This document shows, piece by piece, positions 35,882 through 45,393 of a DNA stretch of 64,000 nucleotides. The notes below the pieces were generated by a model. It ran no database searches, was not told the DNA's origin, and worked only from the letters and a program-made list of their open reading frames with translations. The DNA comes from Siphonodentalium dalli. Taxonomy: Eukaryota > Mollusca > Scaphopoda > Gadilida > Siphonodentaliidae. Made by a program: the position numbers and the translations under genes. The stretch spans positions 5,989,314 to 6,053,313 of the forward strand of contig CP136068.1 in NCBI GenBank assembly GCA_032622095.1, read 5' to 3'. Within the stretch, counting starts at the first letter, position 1, and the number at the start of each line of letters is the position of its first letter.

Positions 35882-36151
35882 CTATTGTTGGAAATTAAAC
35901 GGTTTATGTTCACGCTGAAGCTCGGATATTACAGGCCAAATCCTACGAGTGGACATATTACTGTTCAATTTCCCGCACAAGACACTTATGATATTTTGTT
36001 TATCCACCGACTCGAATACTAAGAAATTTTGCGAAATATTCAACTCAGAAGGTGAATTTAACAAGAGTTCCTCCATTGGAAATGGCACATACATGCGACA
36101 ACGCCAACGTGGCGTACATAACATAATCAATATGCAAAGCGGTGGTGGCAT
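35882..36151 (-). CDS. Possible host exon, unrecognised
   Basis: The frame is open for 89 codons on the minus strand with a balanced amino-acid composition (SELNISQNFLVFESVDKQ) and ends in a TAG at 35882-35884. A TTTTACAG|GT acceptor-like site lies just upstream on this strand, but an in-frame TGA sits between it and the first ATG. The exon would therefore need another boundary. No domain is recognised. It may be a terminal exon of a gene that starts at 36685 on the same strand, or simply a chance ORF. Confidence 0.2.
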   Translation of the reverse strand: MPPPLCILIMLCTPRWRCRMYVPFPMEELLLNSPSELNISQNFLVFESVDKQNIISVLCGKLNSNMSTRRIWPVISELQREHKPFNFQQ

Positions 36152-36436
36152 TCACACCTGTAAAACAAAGTAAGCACCAAGAACATAGACATGTATGTGC
36201 ATTGATTACCCTATGACTGTTGCATTCGGATCATTGCGACACAGAAGATGTTGATTCATCGGGTCCGGCTTTCTGTAGAACTAATGAATATTTAATGAGA
36301 AATAGTTCTACTAGGAAAAAATTAAGTTCTACCAGGCACATACCACTCCTACTGCATGGGTAGTATTGGGTACATACAAACTCATGTTACGTCAGGCTTA
36401 TAATTTTCAGGTTGGATGCGGTGAGAGGTGGATAAA

Positions 36437-36685
36437 CTATAATAATGGAACTTTGAGCTTTGGGTCGATTTCAAAAGTGTCAGAATTATTTTTAATCTGA
36501 CATTTTATTACTATGTCCTTTTCTGTCAGTTCAGAATCCGTGTGGTACCGGTTCACGCACAACATCATGTCTGTGCTATAGTTGACAGGCGCCATGGTGT
36601 TTCTATTCTGATTCATATGAACGCATTTGTGAAGTTTAATAGCTAAAACGCAGGATCTATCCGCACACGGAAGTGTTTCCGCCAT
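36437..36685 (-). CDS. Possible first coding exon, unrecognised protein
   Basis: An ATG at 36685 opens 82 codons on the minus strand; the same frame is open for a further 68 codons upstream. The start context (MAETLPCADRSC...) and mixed composition resemble a real N-terminus. CACTTCCG/CGGAAG ETS-like motifs occur at 36665-36680 and 36855-36895, as in many housekeeping promoters. No domain is recognised and no clear splice donor was found, so it could stop at its own TAG. The T-shaped hairpin and the MITE at 36.9-37.6 kb lie directly upstream. Confidence 0.25.
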   Translation of the reverse strand: MAETLPCADRSCVLAIKLHKCVHMNQNRNTMAPVNYSTDMMLCVNRYHTDSELTEKDIVIKCQIKNNSDTFEIDPKLKVPLL

Positions 36686-36908
36686 ATTCAATCGCCATGT
36701 GCAATCGGCAAAATATCCGGTTACTTTCGATTTGCTAGTTAATTCATATTCCGGCACAAGTATCGCGTGTTTTCTGGTTTCCGCTTTCGAGAAATCGGCG
36801 AGGTTTGCCGAACAATGACGAGGGAATACGAATATACTACAACAACAATGGCAGCACTTCCGTTTTTCGTGAATTGACGATATTTGCAAGGAAGTGGTTT
36901 ACTTGTTT

Positions 36909-36965
36909 TAAGGACGACCAGCTGGGCACAGCCCAGCCGCGCATATGTTGCGCAGGTCGTCCTTA
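36909..36965. repeat. 57-base T-shaped (three-way) palindrome
   Basis: The outer stem TAAGGACGACC (36909-36919) pairs with GGTCGTCCTTA (36955-36965). Two perfect inner hairpins lie inside it: GCTGGGC-ACA-GCCCAGC (36921-36937) and GCGCA-TATGT-TGCGC (36939-36953). Almost every base is paired, so it can form a compact three-way junction on either strand. It stops five bases before the element at 36971. Confidence 0.85.
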
Positions 36966-36970
36966 TACTA

Positions 36971-37618
36971 AGGTGACACTCCACAGTTTCAACAGGAATG
37001 GGCCCAAAAATAGGGGCCCATAGATTCACTGAAATTTATCTGGATTATGATCCCAAACCATATAGACAATATATATATGCCTGAAATTAGTACAGAATAG
37101 GCATTCAGAATTTGATACATAATTTCCATAATATATAGGCTATCAAGAGTTATGGCCCTTGATCGTTTGATTGAAAATGTGATTTTTATTCAAAAAATGA
37201 CCAAAATATTGCATTTTCATACCCAGGGGGCACGAATACCAGATTTTTTCAAGCATGGTCACCTATGTTGGTTTAAAGGCCTCTGGCTTCCAACATCAAT
37301 GTGAAAAAATTTCAAACTTTCGCCGTTAAAAATTCCAGAAAATCAATTTTTAATGCAGATGACAAATTTTGGGTGCTAAAAAATGGACCCAGTATCTAGA
37401 GCCACTGTTTCGCAGAAAACGCTACTGCTGTCTATGGGTGGGGTCAAGGTCACTTGCACTTATTTTTTTCATCAGTCTAGAACACCTTCTAAAATTACAC
37501 AAATTCATATCCCACCTTGTCTTAATATACATACCACATGAATGGTGCCAGAAACCACTAACACTTTATATCTATAAAATCACCCCTACTGATCATTCGA
37601 AACTGTGGAGTGTCACCT
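36971..37618. mobile_element. TA-flanked MITE with perfect 20-bp terminal inverted repeats
   Basis: AGGTGACACTCCACAGTTTC at 36971-36990 is exactly inverted at 37599-37618, and TA is present on both sides (36969-36970 and 37619-37620). A 648-bp length with a TA duplication fits a Tc1/mariner-type non-autonomous element. It has no transposase ORF, only a 'ttatggccc' repeat-like interior. Confidence 0.85.
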
Positions 37619-38335
37619 TAAGGGGAATGCAATTTCAATAATCTTTAATAGGGACCACACCTCCATATTCTCTGCATTATACCGCTTAAAATGATATATT
37701 ACACCCCATGCGTTATTGCAATCACAAGCAGCAAGATCACACGGAGGAACCGATCCCGGGAAAACAAGGATATTCCGGGAAAACAAGGATGGCCAACGAG
37801 GCAACAAGTAAAATTTGTGTTTTCCGTGGCGGTGAAATTGAGTTTTCGTCGCCAAAGTCCGTTTGATTTAACCCAGTGAACTGGTTATTGTGAAGGGTGC
37901 TGGCAGTGATTAAATGTCTGAGCAAACGATACACGCTGCTGTAGTGGTGCCACCAACTGGATACCCTTGGCCAAAATACCTGCATTGTTGACAAAACATC
38001 AATCATTTTTTTCAAAAATATACACTTATCGGTGGGTGCGATTGAGCCGATTCGAAGCCAAACATCTCCCATGTATTTCCACAAAATTTCAGTGCAAATG
38101 TCCCACAAATAAGCATTTTATTGAGCACAACGTGAAGGTGGTGCAACGATTATTTGACAACGAGGAAGTGCCAACGCGGAACACAAGATACGAATGTATT
38201 CAAATATGATGTTCGAAAATCGGTCTGTGCAGCTACTAGTATGTACATATATCACTATTGTTGTTGATATATATGCCGTAAGATGCAAATCAAGTATCAT
38301 AGGATTATTCAGCTATGGAAATGTAGTAGTTAGGT

Positions 38336-38452
38336 ATCCAGCTAACTTGGACCTTGGCTACTAGTAACTGGGACCTTGGCTAACTGGGACCTCAAGTCTG
38401 GCTAACTGGGACCTTGGCTAACTGGGACCTTTTGGCTAACTGGGACCTTCAG
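38336..38452. repeat. GGCTAACTGGGACCTT minisatellite in the left foldback arm
   Basis: There are about seven units of a 16-mer with small spacers; the inverted counterpart of similar copy number is at 40566-40700. The microsatellite (GTT)n at about 39272-39297 lies inside the extra left-arm segment and is unrelated. Confidence 0.85.
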
Positions 38453-38814
38453 ATGTATTATTAATAATTTCATTAAAATCAATTTTTATTAAGTAATGAA
38501 GGTTAAAAACAAATGAAATGTTAACATTTTAAAACAACAACATTTATAAACAAAACAATAAAAACACTATACAAGTTTGATCTGCGGGTATTGCAGTTCT
38601 GTCTTGCACAATATAGCACTGTATCTGCATGTATATATGCTGTCTTTACTCTGCTTCTCGCATGTCTGCCTCTGGAATTGGTGAAAACAACTGGGCACAT
38701 TCTCTAAGAAGCTGACTGGTTTAGACCTCTTTGGTGTCGTATTGGTCCAATAGATTGAAGATCTTGGAGAATTTGTCGTTGGTCTGCCAGGCTATCGGAG
38801 CTCTCACCCCCCCC

Positions 38815-38985
38815 CCCCAACTTGGGTAAAAATGTTCAACAGTTGGAAATTTCATACCTGACACAACATTAGTTGGAAATTTCACAACAATAGGTTGAAA
38901 ATGTTCTTGTAGTTGTAGTTTGATTTTCAAACAATTTATTGGGGGGAATTTCTTGTTTAAAATTGGACCAATATTTGCATATAAT
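38815..38985. repeat. Dispersed repeat, copy 2 (other at 15900-16075)
   Basis: It has the same block order and orientation as the 15.9-kb copy, starting in a C run and ending TTGGACCAATATTTGCATA. It lies inside the segment that interrupts the left foldback arm. Confidence 0.75.
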
Positions 38986-40830
38986 TCAAGGCCTCTTGTC
39001 TTGGTCTAACCACATCACCGCACGAAATACAAGATACATTAGTTTCAGAAGACATTGTGTTGATATGCTGACTTTATTATTTATTGGAGTTTTGAACTGG
39101 GCCAGGGAGGATATGAAAGGGCAGGATGCCCTTACCTACAACCCACTTTGAAAGGATTTTAGTGTTATGAGTATGGGAAACATAACAATGAAGATGAAAA
39201 CAAATTATCTAGACATGATGATGTTTTTTTTTTGGTTTCTTTTTCTTTCGTTGAGGTGGTACTTCTTCTTGTGTTGTTGTTGTTGTTGTTGTTGTTGACT
39301 GTCAGTCAGACAGTCAATAGGCCTCTATATAGCTGACCATATGTTGTCTTTGGGTATACTGCTGATGAATGGTCAGTTGTTACACGTGAACACAAGTAAG
39401 CTGCCAATGATTAGACCTTCAGTTTTATAGAGGTTATATAAGATTGACAAAATATTATTTGTAATTTTTATTTTTGATTAAGTCAGGTTAAAACAAATCT
39501 AAAACATTTTGAAGCAATAACATAAACAAAACAACCAATAACAATGAATTTAATGTTCTATTCTACTTATTAAGGACTTTGCTAACCCAATTTTCCCCAA
39601 ATTTGATGGAGTCAAAATAAAGGTTTATGTTCACTTTTATTAGTAATCACAGTAACCAAGCCCATGAATGAAACATTTTAAGAGTATAATTCATGGTGGA
39701 TTATGTTAGAAATACTAAATGTGAAATTTATAGAGGTTTTTAAAATAATTTTTTTCGAACCCAAAATCAATAAACCCAAAGTCCATATCAAAGAACAAAA
39801 TATGGCAATGTGTACTGAACACTGTGAAGAATGATGAACAATCAAATAATATTCACATTTATCAAGCATTCCTTGATAAAATTACTAAGAACCAATTGTT
39901 TACAAATATTTGAGTAACTTGCCTGACATCTGTTGTTGTGAGATGACAGTTAAGTGTTAACATCTGAGGACAGTGGTGTGTTGTGAATCTCTTGACAAAA
40001 GAACTGTAATCACCAATCTCTGGGTACCCCATAACCCAGAAACTAGGTCGCCAATCAGCCTGAATCAGGATGTAATCTTGTCATGTCTCAGCACTGGCTG
40101 TTTATAATCCCACCAAGCTTGAGTGAACATTATCTTGACCCATCAAATTCAGTTGCCAAATAGCTCTGTTGAGCAATGAATCTACCATTTGTAAACAACT
40201 GCTTCCAAGCCAAAACTCTTCATAAAACTGAAGAAATGTGAGTATATCTTTATTGTTCATCATTCTTCACAGTGTTCAGTACACATTGCCATATTTTTTT
40301 CTTTGATATGGACTTTGTGTTTATTGATTTTGGGTTCGAAAATTTTTATTTTAAAAACCTCTATAAATTTCACATTTAATATTTCTAACATATTCCACCA
40401 TGAATTATACTCTTAAAATGTTGCACCCATGAGTTTGGTTACTGTGATTACTAATAAAAGTGAACATAAACCTTTATTTTGGACTCCATTCAATTTTGGG
40501 AAAATTGGGTTAGCAAAGTCCTTAAATAAAACTTTATTTTAATGAAATTATTAATAATACATCTGAAGGTCCCAGTTAGCCAAGGTCCCAGTCAGCCAAG
40601 GTCCCAGTTAGCCAAAATGTCCCAGTTAGCCAAGGTCCCAGTTAGCCAGACTTGAGGTTCCAGTTAGCCAAGGTCCCAGTTAGCCAAGCTCCCAGTTAGC
40701 TGGATACCTAACTACTACATTTCCATAGCTGAGTAATCCTATGATACTTGATTTGCATCTTACGGCATATATATCAACAACAATAGTGATATATGTACCA
40801 CATAGCTGCACAGACCTACATGTATGTCCC

Positions 40831-40955
40831 CACAGCAGTTGGCATCACTGACTTTTATGCACTTTTAGAGATTTTTTGGACCTTAATACATGTACATATA
40901 ACTCCCCAAACGGTCTCTAAAAGTGCATAAAAGTCAGTGATTCCAACTTCTGTGG
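40831..40955. repeat. Short inverted repeat next to the foldback
   Basis: CACAGCAGTTGGCATCACTGACTTTTATGCACTTTTAGAG (about 40831-40870, read in parts) is inverted at about 40914-40955 with a few mismatches and a 43-base centre. It begins within 15 bases of the large foldback's end. Confidence 0.75.
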
Positions 40956-41495
40956 ATGTATCATGTACCGGTATATCATATGCATGTATTTGACTCATTT
41001 GGGTCTAGTTATTTATGTAGACATATCTGACCACAGGTTTTGATAGTTTATATTGTAAGATGGGATAACATTTTCATGAAAAATGTATATAAAACTACCA
41101 AAACCTGTGATCTGACATTGTTGAATATGACGGAGTATGCGTCTGAAATTTCTAGCAACTGTAAATAGCAATACCACAAATCATTGCTGAATTTGTCAAA
41201 AACTACATTTAAAGAATTGTATTTAATAATATGCACAAAACTCTCGACTGTTTAGAACTAAAACCCGGAAAAGTCACATTAACAAACCTCGCATTTTGTA
41301 ATAATCCACTGAAGTCAAAAGACAATTATAATTGTATTTGTTGCATGTCCGTCGTCCTCCGGGACATTTACGACCTCTCTGTCAGGAGAGTGGCTAAAAT
41401 GCAAGCTTGGCGCGAGAGTGGCTAAAATGCAAGCTTGGCGCCAAGCTTGGCAGTTTTGAAGGCAGATGCATATATGTAATTATTCCAAAGTGGCT

Positions 41496-41700
41496 CAAAC
41501 ACGCGTTACGCTACTTAGTGCAATGAGTAACACAAAGGGGCGTCGATCAATGAATAGAGATGTATTACGCGCAGTGTGTATAGGGGATAAGTACAAACAG
41601 GCGTTACGCTGCTTAGGGCATTGAGTAACACAAAGGGGCGTCAATAAAATTAAAGAATTAATTACGCGCAGTGTGTATTTGGGATCAGTACAAACAGGCG
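41496..41700. repeat. 98-bp tandem duplication
   Basis: CAAACACGCGTTACGCTACT (41496) recurs as CAAACAGGCGTTACGCTGCT (41594), and CAAACAGGCG again at 41691. Both units share GAGTAACACAAAGGGGCGTC and TTACGCGCAGTGTGTAT. The interior of unit 2 is diverged. Confidence 0.85.
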
Positions 41701-41709
41701 GTGGTTTGA

Positions 41710-41899
41710 CAAAGAGTCTTTTCAAATGACCACGCGCAGATCACCACCAGTCGAGCACCAATAGGCGTGTCCCAAACCGGCGGTGCACCAATGAGCGTTC
41801 GCCAACATATACGATAATGTTTGCACCGCCGGTTTTGGACACGCCTATTGGTGCTCGAATGGTGGTGATCTGCGCGTGGCCATTTGAAAAGACTCTTTT
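41710..41899. repeat. Near-perfect 78-bp-arm palindrome
   Basis: The left arm 41710-41787 and the right arm 41822-41899 are reverse complements with only a few mismatches. They include AAAGAGTCTTTTCAAATG, CACGCGCAGATCACCACC, GAGCACCAATAGGCGTGTCC and ACCGGCGGTGCA; the centre is about 34 bases. It directly follows the 98-bp duplication. The form is typical of a hairpin MITE or of a young inverted duplication. Confidence 0.9.
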
Positions 41900-42108
41900 T
41901 CATAAACAACGGAAGATTTTGCAATAATAATATTTGATTTAAATAACACTAGATAATTATACACAGATGATCCATAAACACTTTATGTGATACTCATACA
42001 AAATTAACAACTCATGGAATATTAATGATGTTCTGTGGAACAGGTCAATAGCGGTCTTAGGCGCATACAAACTCAACTGGCGTACATATATGCAAGAGTG
42101 AACTACTA

Positions 42109-42909
42109 CTATGGTAACTTTTTTATCGATGCACCCTTCCTCCTGTTTCGAAGTGCAAGAAATACGGCTGCGTGTACCATTAAGTTTTTAGGTGGCATAT
42201 ATGTTAGTTGAGTTTGTATACGTCTCAGTCCGCTGTTGGCTTGTTCGACCACTTGGCTGTTGATAGAGCGAACTGATGTGTCAGATTTATATGTTTCCAT
42301 GTCGTAGCCAAGTGAGCACCCAATATGGCCACGGAAATGAAGACGGTCGACAAAAAATCTGCAATGACGAAATCTTGCCGGCTCTCTGAGCAAGGCATAC
42401 AAATGCAACTTACAACAATTATCGTATATGATTGTCTTTGGAATTTTTGAAAACCTTCTCATTAAAATGTCAAAGGCTGTCTGAGGTGATTCACATGCCA
42501 TCATGACCTGGAATCCAAGACAAATGCCATGTGGGCAGAACACTGAGAATAATCCTGGTGTCAGTTTGTTGTGGCTTTCTGTGAACTGTCTACATCCAGT
42601 TGTCACAGTCTCGTCTCGTGTTCCCACATTATATTGTCCGGACCCTCTAATAAGCGGAAACGCCGGGAAAAATTCCAACTCTTCGTGCATTCTTGTCGGG
42701 GGTGGATTACACGATTCATCGGGAATATCATGTCCGTATGTCCTTTCAACTGACAATATCATGTCCGAAATAACATCCCGAATATTTGGCGGGAAACTTA
42801 GCTCGGTATATTTGTGCTGCAATACATCCTGCAGTAAAGGGCATGCCTTGAACATATTCCCAATTGACGTTTTCTTAGTTGGATCGCCACTTCCGGTTAA
42901 TGGCGGACG
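42109..42909 (-). pseudogene. Transposase-like ORF related to HMGXB3/KDZ-type proteins (partial)
   Basis: The minus-strand frame is open from 42909 to the stop at 42109-42111, about 266 codons without an obvious start; the first ATG is at 42855. Recognisable segments are an I-C-L-G-F-Q-V-M region, a Y-D-N-C-C-K-L-H block, H-F-R-G-H-I-G-C-S and I-N-S-Q-V-V-E-Q-A-N-S-G-L, followed by Q-L-T-Y-M. From memory this series of conserved Cys/His/Asn/Glu blocks occurs in the C-terminal domain of HMGXB3-like proteins and Kyakuja-Dileera-Zisupton-type transposases. It would be a transposase or a host gene derived from one. The LINE's 5' end lies just upstream of it, so the upstream exons may have been separated; a candidate exon is at 60146-60211. 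No stop codon interrupts the visible part. Confidence 0.5.
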
Positions 42910-43062
42910 CTAGACGCACTGTTTTGTTTTAGAAGATAAAATCGAATTAAATATGTTTAGAGAGTGAAGATCGGTAATATTTCTCGGACAAGAATATTCA
43001 TCAGACTCATAGTGATCCATATTGGACTACATTGGACTATAATATAATCGGAGATTACGAGC

Positions 43063-44516
43063 ATGGATCCCAATCTACAAAGAAAATGCACGGTCAGTTT
43101 TCAAAAATTCCGATATATAGGTCATGCCGATGTCATAAGAGCAGTAGAACGAGTAATCGACGTCAACCAAATTGTAGCAGTACATATAACTGAGAAAGAA
43201 TGTATTATCACAGTCTCAACCGTGGCAGCTAAGAGGGACTTAATAAACAGCGGGATATATTTGTATCGAAAATTCATACGTCCCACAGACATTGAAAATA
43301 AAGCAACCCATGTTACCCTCAAAGATGCACCTATATACATGGAAGACACTGAACTTATGTCTATACTTTCACCGTTTGGAGATATAGTGACCGGTTCATT
43401 CAAAGGGGGATTCATTAAGGACTGGAATGTGGAGAACGGTACTCGTTATGTACAGTTAACCAACTGCAAGGAGATTCAAATACACTTCAGGTTGGAGAAA
43501 ATAAAATTCGCGTCTTCGCTGACGTCACAAAGCAATTATGCCAATCGTGCAAGGAAATGCACCTCCCAAATCACCAGTGTGAGGCCATGCGTAAATGTTC
43601 AAAGTGTCTGAGCGACACTCACACAAGGCGAGACTGTACAGATGACGTCAGATGCCGAGCCTGTCTGAATTATGGTCACGTGATGTCCGTCTGCCCAGAG
43701 CGACTGGGTCAGCGGGTCAATCAACAGAGACCTCCCGCCGGTAACCCAGAGCCAACCGAACAAGGCAATCGAAATAACAACAAGCCGAGTAAAACTCACT
43801 CACAACAAAATACAAAGGACAATCTGGAGGATTGGATTAACCTCAATTCGGAGAGTATCAATGACATTAACCCAGTTGACGATGATGATATCAACACAGT
43901 CATCTTAGGGGCTAGCAACTGCGTCGGGCTAAATGTTAACAAGCCTAATATAAAATACTTTTCGGTCAGTGGTGCGACCTACGCCGAAATATCCAACCTA
44001 CTTGAAAATGCCAAAAATGACGAAAAAGTAGGGAAATCACTTGAAACTATAAATTCTGTGATTGTTCACCTCGGAACCAACGATTTGACAAAAAACAACT
44101 TAAGTGCCAGCTCAGCCATCCTCAATATGACGGAGGAGGTCGCTGAAATTGGAACCGTTTTTCCTAATGCCAAGCTCAGCATCTGCAGTGTGCCCACACG
44201 GAGAGGGAATAGCATTATCGCAGTAGACCATAATGCCGCGGCAATTGTTGTGAACGACTTCATGCATAAATTCTGTCACAAGAAGGAAAACTTTGAATTC
44301 ATAGATACTTATGCCAAATTGTCTAGCAGCGATGGGGTGAGAAAAGAACTGTTCAGCGAGAAAGATAAACGAGGCATTCATCTGAGCCCAATTGGCAGGG
44401 ATAAGCTCACCGAGTCATTCATACGGGCATCAACGGCCAGTGTTGTGGGTGGAAGGAAAAGGGCCCTTTCGACTACACCAAAGGAGCAAAACAAACAGGC
44501 AAAGGTAAACGCCTGA
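43063..44516 (+). pseudogene. LINE ORF1: RRM-like, CCHC knuckles, SGNH domain (frameshifted)
   Basis: The ATG at 43063 opens a frame that encodes an RRM-like region (about 43070-43500), including V-T-L-K-D-A-P and an N-G-T-R-Y-V-Q-L block. A frameshift around 43500-43515 moves the reading into another frame, which continues to a TGA at 44514-44516. That part has two C-x2-C-x4-H-x4-C knuckles (43611-43695). It then has an SGNH-like domain: V-I-L-G-A-S-N (about 43900-43920), H-L-G-T-N-D (about 44068-44085) and R-G-I-H-L-S (about 44370-44388). The block I serine is kept but the Asp normally three residues before the His is replaced. ORF1 proteins of this kind bind RNA; the SGNH part is a known esterase-like domain of CR1/L2 ORF1. 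It overlaps no other gene. Confidence 0.8.
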
Positions 44517-44519
44517 TAT

Positions 44520-44915
44520 GTGACTGATGGGGAAATTAATGCAAAAGACCCCTTGTTGAATGTTTTCAATTCACCTAAAAATGATTTATGTATATGTACA
44601 ATGAACACAAGCCAAAATTATATTTTGGCAGCTAAATATCAAACTGAAACCTTGAAGCAGAAGATCACACATGACCAAACTATAAACATTTGCCCCCTGC
44701 CTAGCCCAGAAAAAACTGAACATATTTCACATAATCTGGAAATCATGAAAAATGATACACCTCTGTCTCGGATACTCACTGAATCCCGAGAAACATTATA
44801 TGGTAATACACTTCCGTTTTACTCTGAAACTAAATCAACCGACCAGAAACAGAAGGTCGCTTTAAATTATGAGTTAAACAATGACCTATATAATCCAATT
44901 TATCCCGGACCAACC
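44520..44915 (+). pseudogene. LINE ORF2, N-terminal segment, cut by Gypsy insertion
   Basis: The frame that ends ORF1 at TGA 44514-44516 stays open immediately afterwards, up to the Gypsy 5' LTR at 44916. The first in-frame ATG is at 44601. The segment is polar, rich in N/K/T/E and has no recognisable domain, like the long N-terminal extension continuing at 54855. ORF1 and ORF2 being in one frame with a single stop between them suggests readthrough or stop-restart translation. This is an inference. Confidence 0.6.
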
Positions 44916-45371
44916 TGTAATTGTGAATGTTATAGATGCCGTTTTTATCTGTTTTAGTACACTGCGGTTGTATATAATCTTCATGATACTTGCGCGCATC
45001 CTGCTTTGTTATTTCAGCCTTTTGTGGGTTAACTGAAATGTGTGTCAGTGTGTGTGCGCGTGAGAGCGAGCATGAATGATTGTGTCACCTGCACACTGAT
45101 TAGCACTCACCTGTGACTGGCGGGACAATTAGCGTGGTCTGGGGGGCACTCAGTAATTAATATTTGAAATGGTCGGACGTATTATTTTGGATTACCAATT
45201 CTAGATATATTTTATGAAATGCAGATTTCATTTTATGGAGTATCTTTAATGGTTTTTAATACTGACTGCTGTGATATGATTATGTTGATGCCTTTATTTT
45301 AAATACACTTTATTAACCCTTTAATTTGTTGTTGGAGTTACTATATCTACGTTAAATCCAGTCGTACAACA
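44916..45371 (+). repeat. Gypsy 5' LTR (456 bp)
   Basis: It starts TGTAATTGTGAATGTTATAG and ends GTACAACA, with TGT...ACA termini. A TATATAA lies at about 44971. It contains a GTGTGTGTGCGCGTGAGAGC stretch. It matches the 3' LTR over its whole length apart from four substitutions and a missing TATATATC. Confidence 0.93.
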
Positions 45372-45375
45372 AACT

Positions 45376-45393
45376 TGGCGCCCGATATGGGAC
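45376..45393 (+). promoter_or_regulatory. Primer binding site, tRNA-Lys-like
   Basis: TGGCGCCCGATATGGGAC lies four bases after the 5' LTR. It resembles the lysine-tRNA type of primer site, differing in the three central bases. This is where minus-strand DNA synthesis would be primed. Confidence 0.8.

Larger units (their letters stand above)
38222..40816. mobile_element. 2.6-kb foldback element with repeat-bearing arms
   Basis: GGTCTGTGCAGCT at 38222 is inverted at 40804-40816. The match continues inward through ACATATATCACTATTG, GATGCAAATCAAGTATCATA and AATGTAGTAGTTAGGTATCC into an array of GGCTAACTGGGACCTT (38336-38450; inverted 40566-40700). It then continues through an inner arm at 39565-39860, inverted at 40247-40545. 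The right arm is continuous. The left arm carries an extra 1.09 kb (38476-39564) that includes the dispersed repeat at 38815-38985. No transposase is present. Confidence 0.85.
42914..44915 (+). mobile_element. CR1/L2-like LINE, 5' segment
   Basis: This part holds a short 5' leader (about 150 bases), ORF1 and the beginning of ORF2. It is separated from the 3' segment (54855-about 60141) by the Gypsy element. The exact 5' boundary is uncertain because no target duplication could be matched. The clade call rests on the SGNH domain in ORF1, the EEP endonuclease plus RT in ORF2 and the short ATC-repeat tail. Confidence 0.75.

Noticed and set aside
36909-36965. Reading the T-shaped palindrome as a parvovirus terminal repeat
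   Set aside because: Far shorter than known parvoviral ends and no NS or capsid-like ORF nearby; only the shape is similar.
42503-42913. 136-codon plus-strand ORF opposite the transposase-like frame
   Set aside because: Shadow of the minus-strand frame, which has the conserved blocks.
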